Positions 44,870 through 54,993 are shown, counted from the stretch's first letter. The stretch: 64,000 nt of DNA from Apibacter adventoris (GCF_002964975.1 NZ_PSZM01000037.1:1-64000), one strand, 5' to 3'. Numbers and translations: made by a program. Notes: generated from the sequence alone by a model not told the origin.

Positions 44870-45926
44870 AATTGAAGATAAATTAATACAGGTTTTCCGT
44901 TCCGGGTGGTATTTATTGGGAGAAGAAGTTTCAAATTTTGAAAAAAAATTAGGCGAATATATAGAAGTGAAAAATATTATAGGGGTCTCAAATGGTTTAG
45001 ATGCTTTACGTCTAATAATTAGGGGGTATAAGGAGCTAGGAGTAATGAATGAAGGTGATGAAATAATAGTGCCTGCAAATACTTATATAGCTTCTGCATT
45101 AGCTATTTCGGATAATAATTTAGTTCCGGTATTTGTAGAACCTAATGAACATACATTTAATATAGACATCTCAAAAATAGAAGAAAAGATCACACCCAAA
45201 ACTAAAGCAATTATGATTGTTCATTTATATGGGCAAGTAGTGTTTTCAGAAGAACTAAAATTCTTAGCACAAAAATATAAATTAAAAATAATAGAAGATA
45301 ATGCACAGGCTATAGGAGCAGAATGGCAAGGTATTAAGACAGGGAATTTAGGAAATGCTGCTGGATTTAGTTTTTATCCGGGAAAAAATTTAGGTGCATT
45401 AGGTGATGCAGGAGCAGTAAGTACAAATGATGAGGATTTAGCAGAAGTTATAAGGGCTTTGGCAAATTATGGATCACAAAAAAAATATATAAATAAGTAT
45501 TGTGGATTAAACAGTCGATTAGATGAAATTCAGGCAGCAGTATTAAATATTAAACTTAAGTATATTGATAAAGAAAACCAGAAAAGAAGAAAAGTTGCGT
45601 ACTATTATCTACAAAACATTAAAAATCCGAAGATACTTCTTCCTACAATAGATAATTGTAATACCAATAAAAGTCATGTTTGGCATTTATTTGTAATCCG
45701 TTCTCAAAAAAGAGATAACTTACAAAAATATTTAGACAAAAAACAAATTCAAACATTAATTCACTATCCGATACCTCCACATAAACAAGATGCTTACAAA
45801 GAATATAGAAATTTATCTTTACCGATAACAGAATGCTTAAGCAGAGAAATTCTAAGTTTGCCTATAAGTTCAGTTATAACATTACAAGAAATTGAAAAGA
45901 TTGTAAATGCTTTAAATCAATTTTAA
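44820..45926 (+). CDS. DegT/DnrJ/EryC1/StrS aminotransferase (FdtB/QdtB-like)
   Basis: 368-residue PLP sugar aminotransferase. [38 protein letters not shown] and the PLP Lys189 in [18 protein letters not shown] are present. With the ketoisomerase and acetyltransferase it should install the 3-amino group of a dTDP-3-amino-3,6-dideoxyhexose. It begins 50 bases inside the preceding membrane-protein gene; the start ATG is supported by homologous MIKFLDL N-termini. Confidence 0.93.
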   Translation: MIKFLDLQKINLQCQNEIEDKLIQVFRSGWYLLGEEVSNFEKKLGEYIEVKNIIGVSNGLDALRLIIRGYKELGVMNEGDEIIVPANTYIASALAISDNNLVPVFVEPNEHTFNIDISKIEEKITPKTKAIMIVHLYGQVVFSEELKFLAQKYKLKIIEDNAQAIGAEWQGIKTGNLGNAAGFSFYPGKNLGALGDAGAVSTNDEDLAEVIRALANYGSQKKYINKYCGLNSRLDEIQAAVLNIKLKYIDKENQKRRKVAYYYLQNIKNPKILLPTIDNCNTNKSHVWHLFVIRSQKRDNLQKYLDKKQIQTLIHYPIPPHKQDAYKEYRNLSLPITECLSREILSLPISSVITLQEIEKIVNALNQF

Positions 45927-45932
45927 TCATTT

Positions 45933-46856
45933 GTGATAAAAGAATTACCATTAGTTAGTATTGTTGCTATTAATTATAATAATAGTAAATATATTATAGA
46001 AACATTAGATAGCATAGCTAATCAGACCTATGAAAATATAGAATTAATTATTGTTGATGATTGTTCCACAGATAATAGTGTTGAAAAAATAGATCATTGG
46101 TTATTAAATTTTTATAAATCTTATCAATTTATAAAACATTCTATTAATCAAGGGGTTTGTAAAACTATCAATGATGGATATAAGAAAGCTAAGGGCAAAT
46201 ATATTACATCAATAGCTACAGATGATATAATGCTTTTAGATAAAATTCAGAAACAAGTTGAATTGTTAGAAAAAACTGGGGAAGAAGTAGGAATGCTTTA
46301 TTCAGACGCATATCTTATAGGAGAAAACAATGAACCGATGGAAGGAATGTTTATTAAAAAGTATGGTTATATAAAAGATATTCCTCCATCCGGAGATTTA
46401 TATAAAATACTTTTAAAGGGAAATTTTATTCCTGCTATGTCAATATTAATAAAAAAAACTGTATTTAAAGATATTGGTTATTTTGATGAAAATCTATATT
46501 ATGAAGATTATGATATGTGGTTAAGAATTGCAAAAAAATATCAAATTATTTATTCAGAATTTCCATCAGTTAAATATAGGATAAGAGAAAAAGGATTAGC
46601 ACTATCAACGGAAAAAGAAATTTGGAATTATAATAATTTATTAATTTATTTTAAACATAAAGATATGGAATTAGGATTTTGTAAAATAAAAGAAATTACT
46701 TATAGTTCATTTTTAGATAATCAAAAAAGTATAAAAAAATTAATAAAAAAACATATGCCAAATTTTAAATTAATAAATACAATTTGGGGAATCTATTTTT
46801 TACCACATAAAATTAAAATAAAGCTATATACAATACTAGATAATCTGAAAAAATAA
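45933..46856 (+). CDS. GT2 glycosyltransferase
   Basis: 307 residues, start GTG. GT-A fold: VSIVAINYNNSKYI at the start, IIVDDCSTDNS for nucleotide binding, TSIATDDIMLLD as DxD region, and a catalytic-type YYEDYDMWLRIAK (ED motif). No membrane span, so a cytosolic or peripheral enzyme that adds one sugar of the repeating unit. The donor cannot be told. Six bases after the aminotransferase. Confidence 0.88.
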   Translation: MIKELPLVSIVAINYNNSKYIIETLDSIANQTYENIELIIVDDCSTDNSVEKIDHWLLNFYKSYQFIKHSINQGVCKTINDGYKKAKGKYITSIATDDIMLLDKIQKQVELLEKTGEEVGMLYSDAYLIGENNEPMEGMFIKKYGYIKDIPPSGDLYKILLKGNFIPAMSILIKKTVFKDIGYFDENLYYEDYDMWLRIAKKYQIIYSEFPSVKYRIREKGLALSTEKEIWNYNNLLIYFKHKDMELGFCKIKEITYSSFLDNQKSIKKLIKKHMPNFKLINTIWGIYFLPHKIKIKLYTILDNLKK

Positions 46857-46911
46857 AAATCACCTAATTATTTAAAATGTATATCATTAAAAAATCTCAA
46901 AATTTTTAAAT

Positions 46912-47766
46912 ATGCTTTCAATAATTATTTCTTCATATCAAGAATATTATTTTAGTTCATTATATAAAAATATAGAAGAAACTATAGGGAATATACCTTA
47001 TGAAATAATAAAAATAAATAATCCAGGATTAATGGGCCTATGTCAAGCCTATAACCAAGGAGCGAAGAAAGCTCATTATAATTATTTACTTTTTATTCAT
47101 GAAGATATATTATTTGTAACAATTAATTGGGGCGAAATATTAGTAAATTTGCTTAAAAATAAAGAAATTGGAGTGATAGGAATTGCTGGTTCTTCATATG
47201 TATCTAATTCACCGTCATTTTGGTGGTCATTAAAAGAAACGCGTTTTTCTAATTTAATACAATCATTTCGTGAAAATAAAAAAATTATAACTTACAAATT
47301 AGAGCCCAAGTATGGTAATAGTAAAAATGTATATTCATTAGATGGTGTTTTATTAGCTTGTAGAAAAGAGGTGTATTTAGATTTCCCATTTAACGAAAAA
47401 TTAAAAGGATATCATGGATATGATTTAGATTTTTCTGTTAGAGTAGCTTCTCAATATAAAAATATTGTTACTTCAGAAATATTAATTCATCATTTTTCTG
47501 GTGGAAATTCATCACAATCTTGGTTTAGAGATCTTATTAAAGCTAGAGATAATTTTACTATACCCCAAGATCAAATTAATAATAAAAATTATGAACTCAG
47601 AAATTATTATACTTTTGTTCATCATTTATACGATTTTAAATTTCCCTTTTTTTGGTCTATAAAGAAACAATTAAAATATTTAAGTTTTAATAAATTAGGA
47701 TTTAAAGGGTTTTTATTAGCTAGTCTAAAAATTATTAGATATATAATAAAATATATAAGTAATTAG
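46912..47766 (+). CDS. GT2-like glycosyltransferase, StrF-type
   Basis: 284 residues. LSIIISSYQEYYF, GLCQAYNQGAKKAHYNYLLFIHEDI and SLDGVLLACRKEVY, then GYDLDFSVRVA, fit the StrF-like (Glyco_tranf_2_5) branch, in which HEDI replaces the usual DxD. Function within the locus is presumably chain assembly. Confidence 0.8.
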   Translation: MLSIIISSYQEYYFSSLYKNIEETIGNIPYEIIKINNPGLMGLCQAYNQGAKKAHYNYLLFIHEDILFVTINWGEILVNLLKNKEIGVIGIAGSSYVSNSPSFWWSLKETRFSNLIQSFRENKKIITYKLEPKYGNSKNVYSLDGVLLACRKEVYLDFPFNEKLKGYHGYDLDFSVRVASQYKNIVTSEILIHHFSGGNSSQSWFRDLIKARDNFTIPQDQINNKNYELRNYYTFVHHLYDFKFPFFWSIKKQLKYLSFNKLGFKGFLLASLKIIRYIIKYISN

Positions 47767-47813
47767 TTTTTTTAATGAATAAATTAAATGCATTCCTATC
47801 TTAGACTTTGTGT

Positions 47814-48710
47814 ATGAATTTTGTATCAATAGTGGTTCTTACCTATAATCAAGAAAATTTTATAGCAAGAAATCTTCGAGGAATTTTCAAGCAAAAAGTT
47901 AATTTTCCTATACAATTGATTTTATCAAATGATCACTCTACAGATGCTACAGATCAAGTTATTAAAGAATTAATAAAAGAGGCTCCATCCCATATACAAA
48001 TATTATATACAAATCATTCAAAAAATTTAGGTTCAACTCCCAATTTTTATGATGCTTTAAAAAAAGTTACTGGTCAATATATAGCTTTTTGTGAAGGAGA
48101 TGATTATTGGGTAGATGAAAATAAATTACAACAACAATATGATTTTTTAGAAAATAATGCTGAATATGCAATGTGTTTTCATCAAGTAAAAAATGAATCA
48201 TCTGATCCCAATCTAAATAATACCAACTTTTCTGTTATAGAAGAAAAAGATTATACGGCATTAGAGATTTATAAACATTGGATTGTACACACCACATCTG
48301 TTTTAATTAAAACTGAAGTTTTAGAAAATAAAATAGTCAAATCCATGTATAAACATCCTGAATTACTTTATTTTGATACGGTTCTATATATGTCAGCAAG
48401 TTTACATGGGAAAATAAGAGGTTTTTCTAAAATTATGAGTGTATACACAAGACATGAAGCAGGGTTATCAAATGGAATAAATTATTCAAGAGATTTGATG
48501 CATAATATGTTAGATGAATTTATAGCGAATTTATATGGCGGAAAAATTAAAGAAACAAGTAATTGGTTAATTTTCTCAAGAAGTAGAATTGCTTTTGTTA
48601 AATTACTTCGAAAAGGTAATATGTTTTTAGCATTTAAACATTTAAAATGGATATTAAAAAAAAGAGTTAATCTTAAAATTTATATCTTAAAAAAGTTAAA
48701 ATCAAAATGA
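47814..48710 (+). CDS. GT2 glycosyltransferase
   Basis: 298 residues from the ATG at 47814 (two codons upstream is a TTG, not needed). VSIVVLTYNQENFI, LILSNDHSTDATD and FCEGDDYWVDENKLQQQ are the GT-A motifs of a well-populated GT2 branch in O-antigen loci. A C-terminal basic helix may touch the membrane. Its stop overlaps the next gene by 4 bases. Confidence 0.88.
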   Translation: MNFVSIVVLTYNQENFIARNLRGIFKQKVNFPIQLILSNDHSTDATDQVIKELIKEAPSHIQILYTNHSKNLGSTPNFYDALKKVTGQYIAFCEGDDYWVDENKLQQQYDFLENNAEYAMCFHQVKNESSDPNLNNTNFSVIEEKDYTALEIYKHWIVHTTSVLIKTEVLENKIVKSMYKHPELLYFDTVLYMSASLHGKIRGFSKIMSVYTRHEAGLSNGINYSRDLMHNMLDEFIANLYGGKIKETSNWLIFSRSRIAFVKLLRKGNMFLAFKHLKWILKKRVNLKIYILKKLKSK

Positions 48711-49843
48711 AAATAGGTTTTTATAGCTCGCGACCATTAGAAGATAAAAGGAATTGGTCTGGAACTATGTTTAAAATTTACGAGCAACTTATAAAAAAGG
48801 GATACGAAATTACTTGGATTCCATTAATTGAATATACAGAAAAAGAAAATAAAATATTTAACAAAATAGAAAAAACTTATAATAAAATTTTTAATAGAGG
48901 ATACAATAAACACTTATTTATTTATAAAGCTAAAATAGCGGCTAAAAGATTAAAAGAAAAAATATCTCAATTAGATATTGATATATTATTTGTGCCTACT
49001 AAATTAAATGATATTGCATACTTATCTATTAAAAAGCCTATTATATATTTAAATGATGCTAATGCAGGGCAATTATTGAACTATAATCCGTATTATTGTG
49101 GTTTTGGATTATTATCAAAAATAGAAACTAAATATATTGAGAAGTTAGCGCTAAAAAATGCAGATTTTTTAGTTTTTTCATCAGATTGGGCCTCAAATTA
49201 TGCTATAGAAAAATATGGTATAAATAAAGAAAAAGTGAAAACTATAAAATTTGGAGCGAATATTGACGAACCTTCTCATATTATATATAATAAAAATTTT
49301 ACGACGTTTACTTTTTTGTTTTTAGCTGTTGAATGGGAAAAAAAAGGAGGTCAACTAGCCTATGAATGTCTAAAAATTTTAAGAGATAAAAATTACCCAG
49401 TTCAAATGCTAGTGGTAGGATGCTCTCCTCCCATAGAAGAAAATTGGGTGAAAATAGTTCCGTTTTTAAATAAAAATAATCCTGAAGAATTAATAGAAAT
49501 TCAAAATTACTTACAACAATCACATTTTTTATTTGTTCCAACAAGATCAGAAGCTTATGGGATTGTATTTTGTGAAGCTGCAGCCTATGGTTTGCCAATT
49601 ATATCTACTAATACGGGAGGAGTTTCAGCTCCTGTAAAACATGGATACAATGGTTTTCTTTTGCCAGAAAATTCTGGTTCCAAAGATTATGCAAATCAGA
49701 TAGAAATTCTACTTAAAGAACCGAGTAAAATAATTCAAATGTCAAAAAATTCAAGGTTACTTTATGAAAAAGAATTAAATTGGAAAAAATGGGGAGATGA
49801 ATTTGAAAAAATCATAGAAAAAGTATCAAGTAAAAGTATTTAG
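48707..49843 (+). CDS. GT4-type glycosyltransferase (GT-B fold)
   Basis: 378 residues. The C-terminal half has FLFLAVEWEKKGGQLAYE, PTRSEAYGIVFCEAAAYGLP and TNTGGVSAPVKHGYNGFLL, the EX7E-type donor site of GT4 enzymes. The N-terminal acceptor half is divergent. Last gene of this plus-strand run; the following gene converges 26 bases away. Confidence 0.9.
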   Translation: MKIGFYSSRPLEDKRNWSGTMFKIYEQLIKKGYEITWIPLIEYTEKENKIFNKIEKTYNKIFNRGYNKHLFIYKAKIAAKRLKEKISQLDIDILFVPTKLNDIAYLSIKKPIIYLNDANAGQLLNYNPYYCGFGLLSKIETKYIEKLALKNADFLVFSSDWASNYAIEKYGINKEKVKTIKFGANIDEPSHIIYNKNFTTFTFLFLAVEWEKKGGQLAYECLKILRDKNYPVQMLVVGCSPPIEENWVKIVPFLNKNNPEELIEIQNYLQQSHFLFVPTRSEAYGIVFCEAAAYGLPIISTNTGGVSAPVKHGYNGFLLPENSGSKDYANQIEILLKEPSKIIQMSKNSRLLYEKELNWKKWGDEFEKIIEKVSSKSI

Positions 49844-49869
49844 CCCATTAATAGTGCATATAAAGTAAT

Positions 49870-50769
49870 TTATGATTTATTATTTTTAACTTTATTTGAA
49901 AAAGATTTAAAGTAAAAACGTATAATTACATAAATAGAAAGGAAAAAAGGAACTTTTTTTAATTTTTCAAAAAATGATAATGAAGTATTTACATTAGAAA
50001 ATTTCCAATAATTTTCTAATGTAAATAATCTTGTTTTTAAAGGAATTTTTTTATAATTTGACATTTCAGTAAAATATAAAATTGCAGTTTGAGGGCTTTT
50101 TTTCATATTTTCCCAATAATTTGATGAAATGCCATGCTCTAAATATTCACCTATGTAAAGAGGATTATTTATAAAATAGAGTTTATAAGATAGTGCAATT
50201 CTTTTCCATATTAATGATTCTGGACAAAATTTTTCATTTGTAAATTGAGGGAAAGGAAAATTTCTCATAATTTCTAATTTCATTACTTTAGCCATTTCTC
50301 CAGAAACTTTAAATTTATAGCTTAAATCAAAAGAATTGCATATGAGTTCTTTTTGAATGAAATTTTTAGTTAAAAATTCACCCGATTTTGTAACAATAGG
50401 AAAAGATAACCCAGCAATTGTGGAGTCTTTTTTAATCTTAGTATAATAATAGATAAAAAGTTCTAAAGCATTTGATATAATATAATCATCGCTATCTACA
50501 ATAGAGAATAGTTCACCAGAGGCCAAAGAAGTACCTTTATTTATAGCAACATGTTTACCTTGGTTTTTTTGCCAATAGTATATTATGTCAAAATCTGCAT
50601 TTTTTTTATATTCTTTTATTAATGTCTCTGTATTATCTGTAGATCCGTCATCTACAACTATCCATTCAAAGTTCCTATAAGTTTGTTTTTGTAAACTTTC
50701 AAAAACTCTATGTATACTAAAAGCTCTATTATAAGTTGGGGTGAAAATAGATATTTTTATAGAAGACAT
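49870..50769 (-). CDS. GT2 glycosyltransferase
   Basis: 299 residues. ISIFTPTYNRAFSIHRVFESL, WIVVDDGSTDNTETLI, YWQKNQGKHVAINKG and FSIVDSDDYI are textbook GT2 motifs. It is a single minus-strand gene inside the plus-strand locus, with its own promoter-like box, which suggests it was inserted or inverted separately. Confidence 0.88.
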   Translation of the reverse strand: MSSIKISIFTPTYNRAFSIHRVFESLQKQTYRNFEWIVVDDGSTDNTETLIKEYKKNADFDIIYYWQKNQGKHVAINKGTSLASGELFSIVDSDDYIISNALELFIYYYTKIKKDSTIAGLSFPIVTKSGEFLTKNFIQKELICNSFDLSYKFKVSGEMAKVMKLEIMRNFPFPQFTNEKFCPESLIWKRIALSYKLYFINNPLYIGEYLEHGISSNYWENMKKSPQTAILYFTEMSNYKKIPLKTRLFTLENYWKFSNVNTSLSFFEKLKKVPFFLSIYVIIRFYFKSFSNKVKNNKS

Positions 50770-50788
50770 AAGTTAAATTTAGGAACAA

Positions 50789-50796
50789 CAAAAATA
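50789..50796 (-). promoter_or_regulatory. Candidate -7 box (TATTTTTG) of the minus-strand GT2 gene
   Basis: On the minus strand TATTTTTG matches TAnnTTTG, 20 bases upstream of the start at 50769. No -33 TTG at the proper distance. Confidence 0.38.
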
Positions 50797-50879
50797 GTGA
50801 AATAAATAGGATTTATTAAATTTGTAAAACAGCTTAAGCTCTGATTATTAGTCTGAAAAATTAAATAAGAATAATTTAT

Positions 50880-50887
50880 TATATTTG
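50880..50887 (+). promoter_or_regulatory. Candidate -7 box (TATATTTG)
   Basis: TATATTTG matches TAnnTTTG, 58 bases before the start of the gene at 50945, and would drive the three-gene plus-strand run to 53710. Confidence 0.38.
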
Positions 50888-50944
50888 TCCGCCTTCATTC
50901 AGAGAAGATAAAATAACTTTTTTTATAGTTCAAAAGTTAAAGAA

Positions 50945-51853
50945 ATGAAATTTTTTGATTTGAATGAAATTGTTATAAATATGAAATATATAATAAGTGC
51001 TATAAAAAAGCGGGTTATAAATTCTTTCTTAGTTTTTATAGGGGAAAAAAAAGTTGTAGAGGATGCGCCTAAAAAAGTTGGAATAGTTGATCGAAAACAA
51101 TTTTTCACTCACAATGAACAATCTTTTATTGATACTATTTCTATGGAATTTATATTTACTGAATTTGGGAAAAATAGAGTAAATGCAGGAGGAACAGAAT
51201 TCAATAATGAGGAAAGGATAGATCCAACATTTACTTCTCTGAAAAAATATTTTCCTAAAGCAAAATATACAGTATTTACAGATTTTGATTTAAAAATAAA
51301 AGGGGTTAATATTATGAAAGTAGATTCCCCTGTTGTAGATCCTGAGAATCCAAGATTTGGATATAGAACTGGGAATTATTTTAAATTCAAAGGATTGCTA
51401 GAGTCTGAAGCAGATTTTAAATGTGCATTAGATTCTGATATGCAAATTTTGTCTTCAAAAATAATAGCGTTAATTTACATGACACAAAAATTTGGTTTTT
51501 GTGTACCTCATAATGTCAGGCAATTATTAAAAAGGGATATGGAAATTTCATTAGACTCGCAACTAATAACTGATGAAAGTCAAGGTTTAGGATATTCTTA
51601 TAATCAAAGCCCTATGACTCTATGGAAAGGTGATAAAAGGGGGGGGATATATTACAAAGCATGTAAAGAAATCATGAAAAATGAACCATCTCGTGGGTCT
51701 TTAGTTATGTGGAAAGCAGCGTGGAAAACCGGGGTATATCCGTATGTATTACCAAAACAATGGTGTGTTTGTAGTGGAGATGAAGGAGTAGGGGATGAAG
51801 TGATATTGCATATAGGGCATAACTCAGTTGCAAATTATTATAATATTAAATAG
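50945..51853 (+). CDS. Putative GT-A glycosyltransferase of unrecognised family
   Basis: 302 residues; no family recognised with certainty. The central FKCALDSDMQILSSK has a DSD that looks like a DxD metal site after a hydrophobic strand, and GYRTGNYFKFKGLLESEAD precedes it, as in enzymes related to GT8-like galactosyltransferases. A Trp-rich C-terminus (WKAAWKTGVYPYV, QWCVCSGDEG) follows. The position between glycosyltransferases supports a transferase role. The start may be one of two Met codons 13 residues apart. Confidence 0.6.
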   Translation: MKFFDLNEIVINMKYIISAIKKRVINSFLVFIGEKKVVEDAPKKVGIVDRKQFFTHNEQSFIDTISMEFIFTEFGKNRVNAGGTEFNNEERIDPTFTSLKKYFPKAKYTVFTDFDLKIKGVNIMKVDSPVVDPENPRFGYRTGNYFKFKGLLESEADFKCALDSDMQILSSKIIALIYMTQKFGFCVPHNVRQLLKRDMEISLDSQLITDESQGLGYSYNQSPMTLWKGDKRGGIYYKACKEIMKNEPSRGSLVMWKAAWKTGVYPYVLPKQWCVCSGDEGVGDEVILHIGHNSVANYYNIK

Positions 51854-51868
51854 AAATATTAAATTATT

Positions 51869-52993
51869 ATGGTTTTAAAACCAAAAATTCTTTTTATTGT
51901 AGATAGACCTCTTTGGGCTTATCATTATATGGTAATGACTTGGGAAGAATTAATAAGAAAAGAATATGATTGTTACGTATGCTATCAGGAAGATTATTTA
52001 TTAAGGAAATTAGATAACTATAAACCGTATTCTATAAAAAATAAATATATTTATAATTTAATTAGTATAATAAGGTTATATACTTCAAAATTAATAAGAA
52101 AACGAAAGCCTATCTACTTTATACATAATTCATGTAGATATTCATATCCTGTATATCCGATAAATGAAGTGTTTGATATGAAAAATAATGAGAAAGTTTT
52201 AATGAAAAACTTTGATTATATAGTAAATATGGCGTTTTATTTTCCATATACTGCAAAAATTCCTTTTATAGGGGAAAAAAATCTTATTGGAATTTTTACA
52301 GATTCTTTTCCTCATGAGGGTCCTACCATGGATATTAAAAATAATATTGATAGAACAAAACTGAACATTGAAGAATTTTATACCCAATATTTAAAAAAGT
52401 ATAATAGTATTATAGTAGGAGGAGGTAGTTTGTACAATAGGTATAAAAAATTCACCAATAAAATTCACTTTGTTTATGGAATTTATGGGCAGGCAAATTT
52501 TATAGAAAATAATGCTGTAGGAGAAAAAGAAGAATTAATTATTGGATGGACAGGTTCTCCTAAAAGAGAAATGAAAGGTTTTGAAAATATTATTATGCCG
52601 GCAATTGATAATGTATGTAAAACCGGAAGAAAAGTTAAATTAAAAACCAAATTTTCTGGGGAATATAGTGAATTGTATGATTTTTATAAAAATATAGATT
52701 TAATTGTCATAGCATCAAGTGCAGATTCAGGTCCCTCACTTTTCGCAGAAGCAGCACTTTCTAATGTGCCATGCATTTCAACTAAAGTAGGGTTACCATT
52801 AACTGTAATTAAAGATGGTATAAATGGTATGTTTATTTCCCGAGATATCAAAAGTTTAGAAGTGGCAATTATTAAATTATATGATAATAGAGAATTATTA
52901 AAAAAATTTTCAGTGAATATAAAGAAAGATTATTTACAAATCATGGATAATAGTATAACTGTTAATTATTTTTTACAAGCATTAGAAGATTAA
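51869..52993 (+). CDS. GT4-like glycosyltransferase
   Basis: 374 residues. The C-terminal half contains IGWTGSPKREMKGFENI, ASSADSGPSLFAEAALSNVP and STKVGLPLTVIKDGINGMFI, the donor-binding part of GT-B enzymes; the Ser-Gly-Pro-Ser before the Glu replaces the common EXFG. The N-terminal half (ILFIVDRPLWAYHYM) resembles GT4 relatives that act on cell-surface glycans. It starts 16 bases after the preceding gene. Confidence 0.82.
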   Translation: MVLKPKILFIVDRPLWAYHYMVMTWEELIRKEYDCYVCYQEDYLLRKLDNYKPYSIKNKYIYNLISIIRLYTSKLIRKRKPIYFIHNSCRYSYPVYPINEVFDMKNNEKVLMKNFDYIVNMAFYFPYTAKIPFIGEKNLIGIFTDSFPHEGPTMDIKNNIDRTKLNIEEFYTQYLKKYNSIIVGGGSLYNRYKKFTNKIHFVYGIYGQANFIENNAVGEKEELIIGWTGSPKREMKGFENIIMPAIDNVCKTGRKVKLKTKFSGEYSELYDFYKNIDLIVIASSADSGPSLFAEAALSNVPCISTKVGLPLTVIKDGINGMFISRDIKSLEVAIIKLYDNRELLKKFSVNIKKDYLQIMDNSITVNYFLQALED

Positions 52994-53029
52994 TTTTTAT
53001 TTATAAAAGTAGTATAATTTTAATAGAAA

Positions 53030-53710
53030 ATGATAATAGGTCGGGGGCTAATAGCTAATATCTTTAAAGATATAAATAAAGAAGATATTATTTTTTTTGC
53101 TTCAGGAGTATCCAATTCTTTGGAAACAGATGCCAATCAGTTTAGAAGAGAAAGAGATCTAATAGAAAAAACAATAGAAGAAAATCCTACTAAAAAATTT
53201 GTTTATTTTAGTACTTGTAGCATTTATGACTCTTCAAAATATGCTAGCGCTTATGTATTACATAAATTAGATATGGAAAATCTGATAGAAAAAATCGCAC
53301 AAAATTTTTTGATCTGTAGGGTAAGTAATGCAGTAGGCAATGGAGGAAATTCTAATTTATTAATAAATTATCTAGTAAATAATATCAAAGAAAATAATCC
53401 TATTTTAGTTCACCAAAAAGCAACAAGAAATTTAATAGATGTAGAAGATGTAGGCAACATTACATTAAGATTATTAGATGAAAAAATAAATACGATTCAA
53501 AACATAGCATACATTGATAATTTTTCTGTATTGGAAATTGTATTTGCTTTAGAAAAATATCTATCAAAATCAGCAATCATTAAATTATTAAATAAAGGAG
53601 AGAGTTATACTATTGATACAAGTTATATTGTAGATTATTTTAAAAAGAATAATAAAATGATCAAAATGGAATATTTGAATACCCTTTTAAAAAGATACTA
53701 TAAAATTTAA
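53030..53710 (+). CDS. Short NAD(P)-dependent sugar epimerase/reductase-like protein
   Basis: 226 residues, shorter than typical extended SDRs (about 300). IIGRGLIANIF is a shortened Rossmann start, FASGVSNS, YFSTCSIYD and YVLHKLDMENLI give the catalytic Ser-Tyr-Lys arrangement (SxxxK-like), and NLIDVEDVGNI is the substrate-side motif. It may be a reductase acting on a nucleotide sugar. The end converges on the minus-strand block with a shared hairpin. Confidence 0.75.
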   Translation: MIIGRGLIANIFKDINKEDIIFFASGVSNSLETDANQFRRERDLIEKTIEENPTKKFVYFSTCSIYDSSKYASAYVLHKLDMENLIEKIAQNFLICRVSNAVGNGGNSNLLINYLVNNIKENNPILVHQKATRNLIDVEDVGNITLRLLDEKINTIQNIAYIDNFSVLEIVFALEKYLSKSAIIKLLNKGESYTIDTSYIVDYFKKNNKMIKMEYLNTLLKRYYKI

Positions 53711-53777
53711 ATTATTTACTTTCTAAATTTATGTTAATTAAAATTTTATTTCATTATTTTCAAATAAGTAATAGTAT

Positions 53778-53805
53778 TTTAATTACTTTAAGGTAATTAA
53801 ATTTT
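53778..53805. terminator. Hairpin between convergent genes
   Basis: TTTAATTAC-N6-GTAATTAAA followed by TTTT lies between the epimerase-like gene (+) and the end of the frameshifted membrane-protein gene (-); it overlaps the latter's stop codon. AT-rich, so moderate. Confidence 0.45.
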
Positions 53806-54953
53806 ATTTATCAAAAATTGAATAAAAAATCTCAAAATTTTGTTTATTTAAAAAACCGAACAATAAAAAATAAATACCAATTAAAATAAGTATTTTATCT
53901 TTATATAGTTTATATGTTTTTAAATTATTAATGGTATAAATTATGGTAATATAAAATGAAATAATACTTGGAAAAAGTAATCTAGGACGAAGAGTATCTA
54001 ATTTGGTATTAAAGTAAGAAATTACCATAAAAATAAAAAATATGCTGCTAATAAATAATATTTGAATAATTTCAATTTTTTTTAAACTTTTTGCTTTAAA
54101 AAATAGATATAACCAAAAAATAAAAAATATGATTGAAAATATCGCTGCTAAATTATAGTTAATTTTTATATTAAATAGATCTCTTCCAAAAAATGGATTT
54201 AAACTATACAAGGATTGATAGAAACTTAAAATAATATTCATTTTATTTCTAATAGGAGCAACTCTTTCAGCACCTGTTAAATATCCGGTTGATAAAAAAT
54301 TGATAAATAGGTATATAGAAATAAATATGGAAGAAAATAATAAGCAATAAAATAAATCAGTAGCAATTTTACTTTTCTTTTTATAAAGTAAATATAAAAT
54401 GAACATAGAATTTGCAAACATAAATGAAATGCAGGAATATTTTGTAAGAAGTAAAAGAAATAACAGAATAGAATTATAAATGATAAATTTACAGGGAATT
54501 ATTTTTTTATTTATGAATAATATAATTTAAATAAAAATACACTATTAAAATGGGTAATAGTATTGTCTCAGACCAGCTCATAGGCATTATCATTAAACAA
54601 ATAGGAGAAAGTAAAAGTATCCAAATTTCTTTCCAGAAAAAATTTACTTTTTTAGTGAAATATAAAATAAATAAAATTGATATTATTGATAGAATTTTAG
54701 AAGAAATAAAATAATCATTGGTAAATAGATTTGTAACTCTTAATAAAAATGGATATAAAATAGGGAAATAGCTACTTTTGATTTTTGGTAGTGATGCTGC
54801 TAATTTAAAATATGAAAAAGAATCTGTGGTTGCAGTACCTTCATAATAGAAATAACGGAATATTATATTGGATATTAAAAATATAGGGATAGACCAATAA
54901 AAATATTTAGGAAATAAATTCTTATTTTCATCTGAAATTTTATGAATTTTCAT
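53804..54953 (-). pseudogene. Polytopic membrane protein (probable glycosyltransferase), split by a frameshift
   Basis: Two fragments that belong together: 54953-54507 (148 codons) and 54421-53804 (205 codons, but the frame is open from about 54505). In the second frame, translation of 54505-54422 gives a hydrophobic helix with LLLTKYSCISFMFANS that joins without break, so one base was gained or lost beside the AAATAAAAAAA stretch (A7 at 54502-54508 on the minus strand). The restored product has about 380 residues and 9-10 spans, with a first loop containing GTATTDSFSYFKLA, as in GT-C type membrane glycosyltransferases. Either a pseudogene, phase variation, or a sequencing error. Confidence 0.75.
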
Positions 54954-54993
54954 TATTTATGTAGTTAGTTAAAAATTGATTTTAAATTAATTA

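Noticed and set aside
54507-54953. A separate 148-codon membrane protein gene
   Set aside because: It is the first half of the frameshifted membrane protein; the second half continues in another frame without a start of its own.
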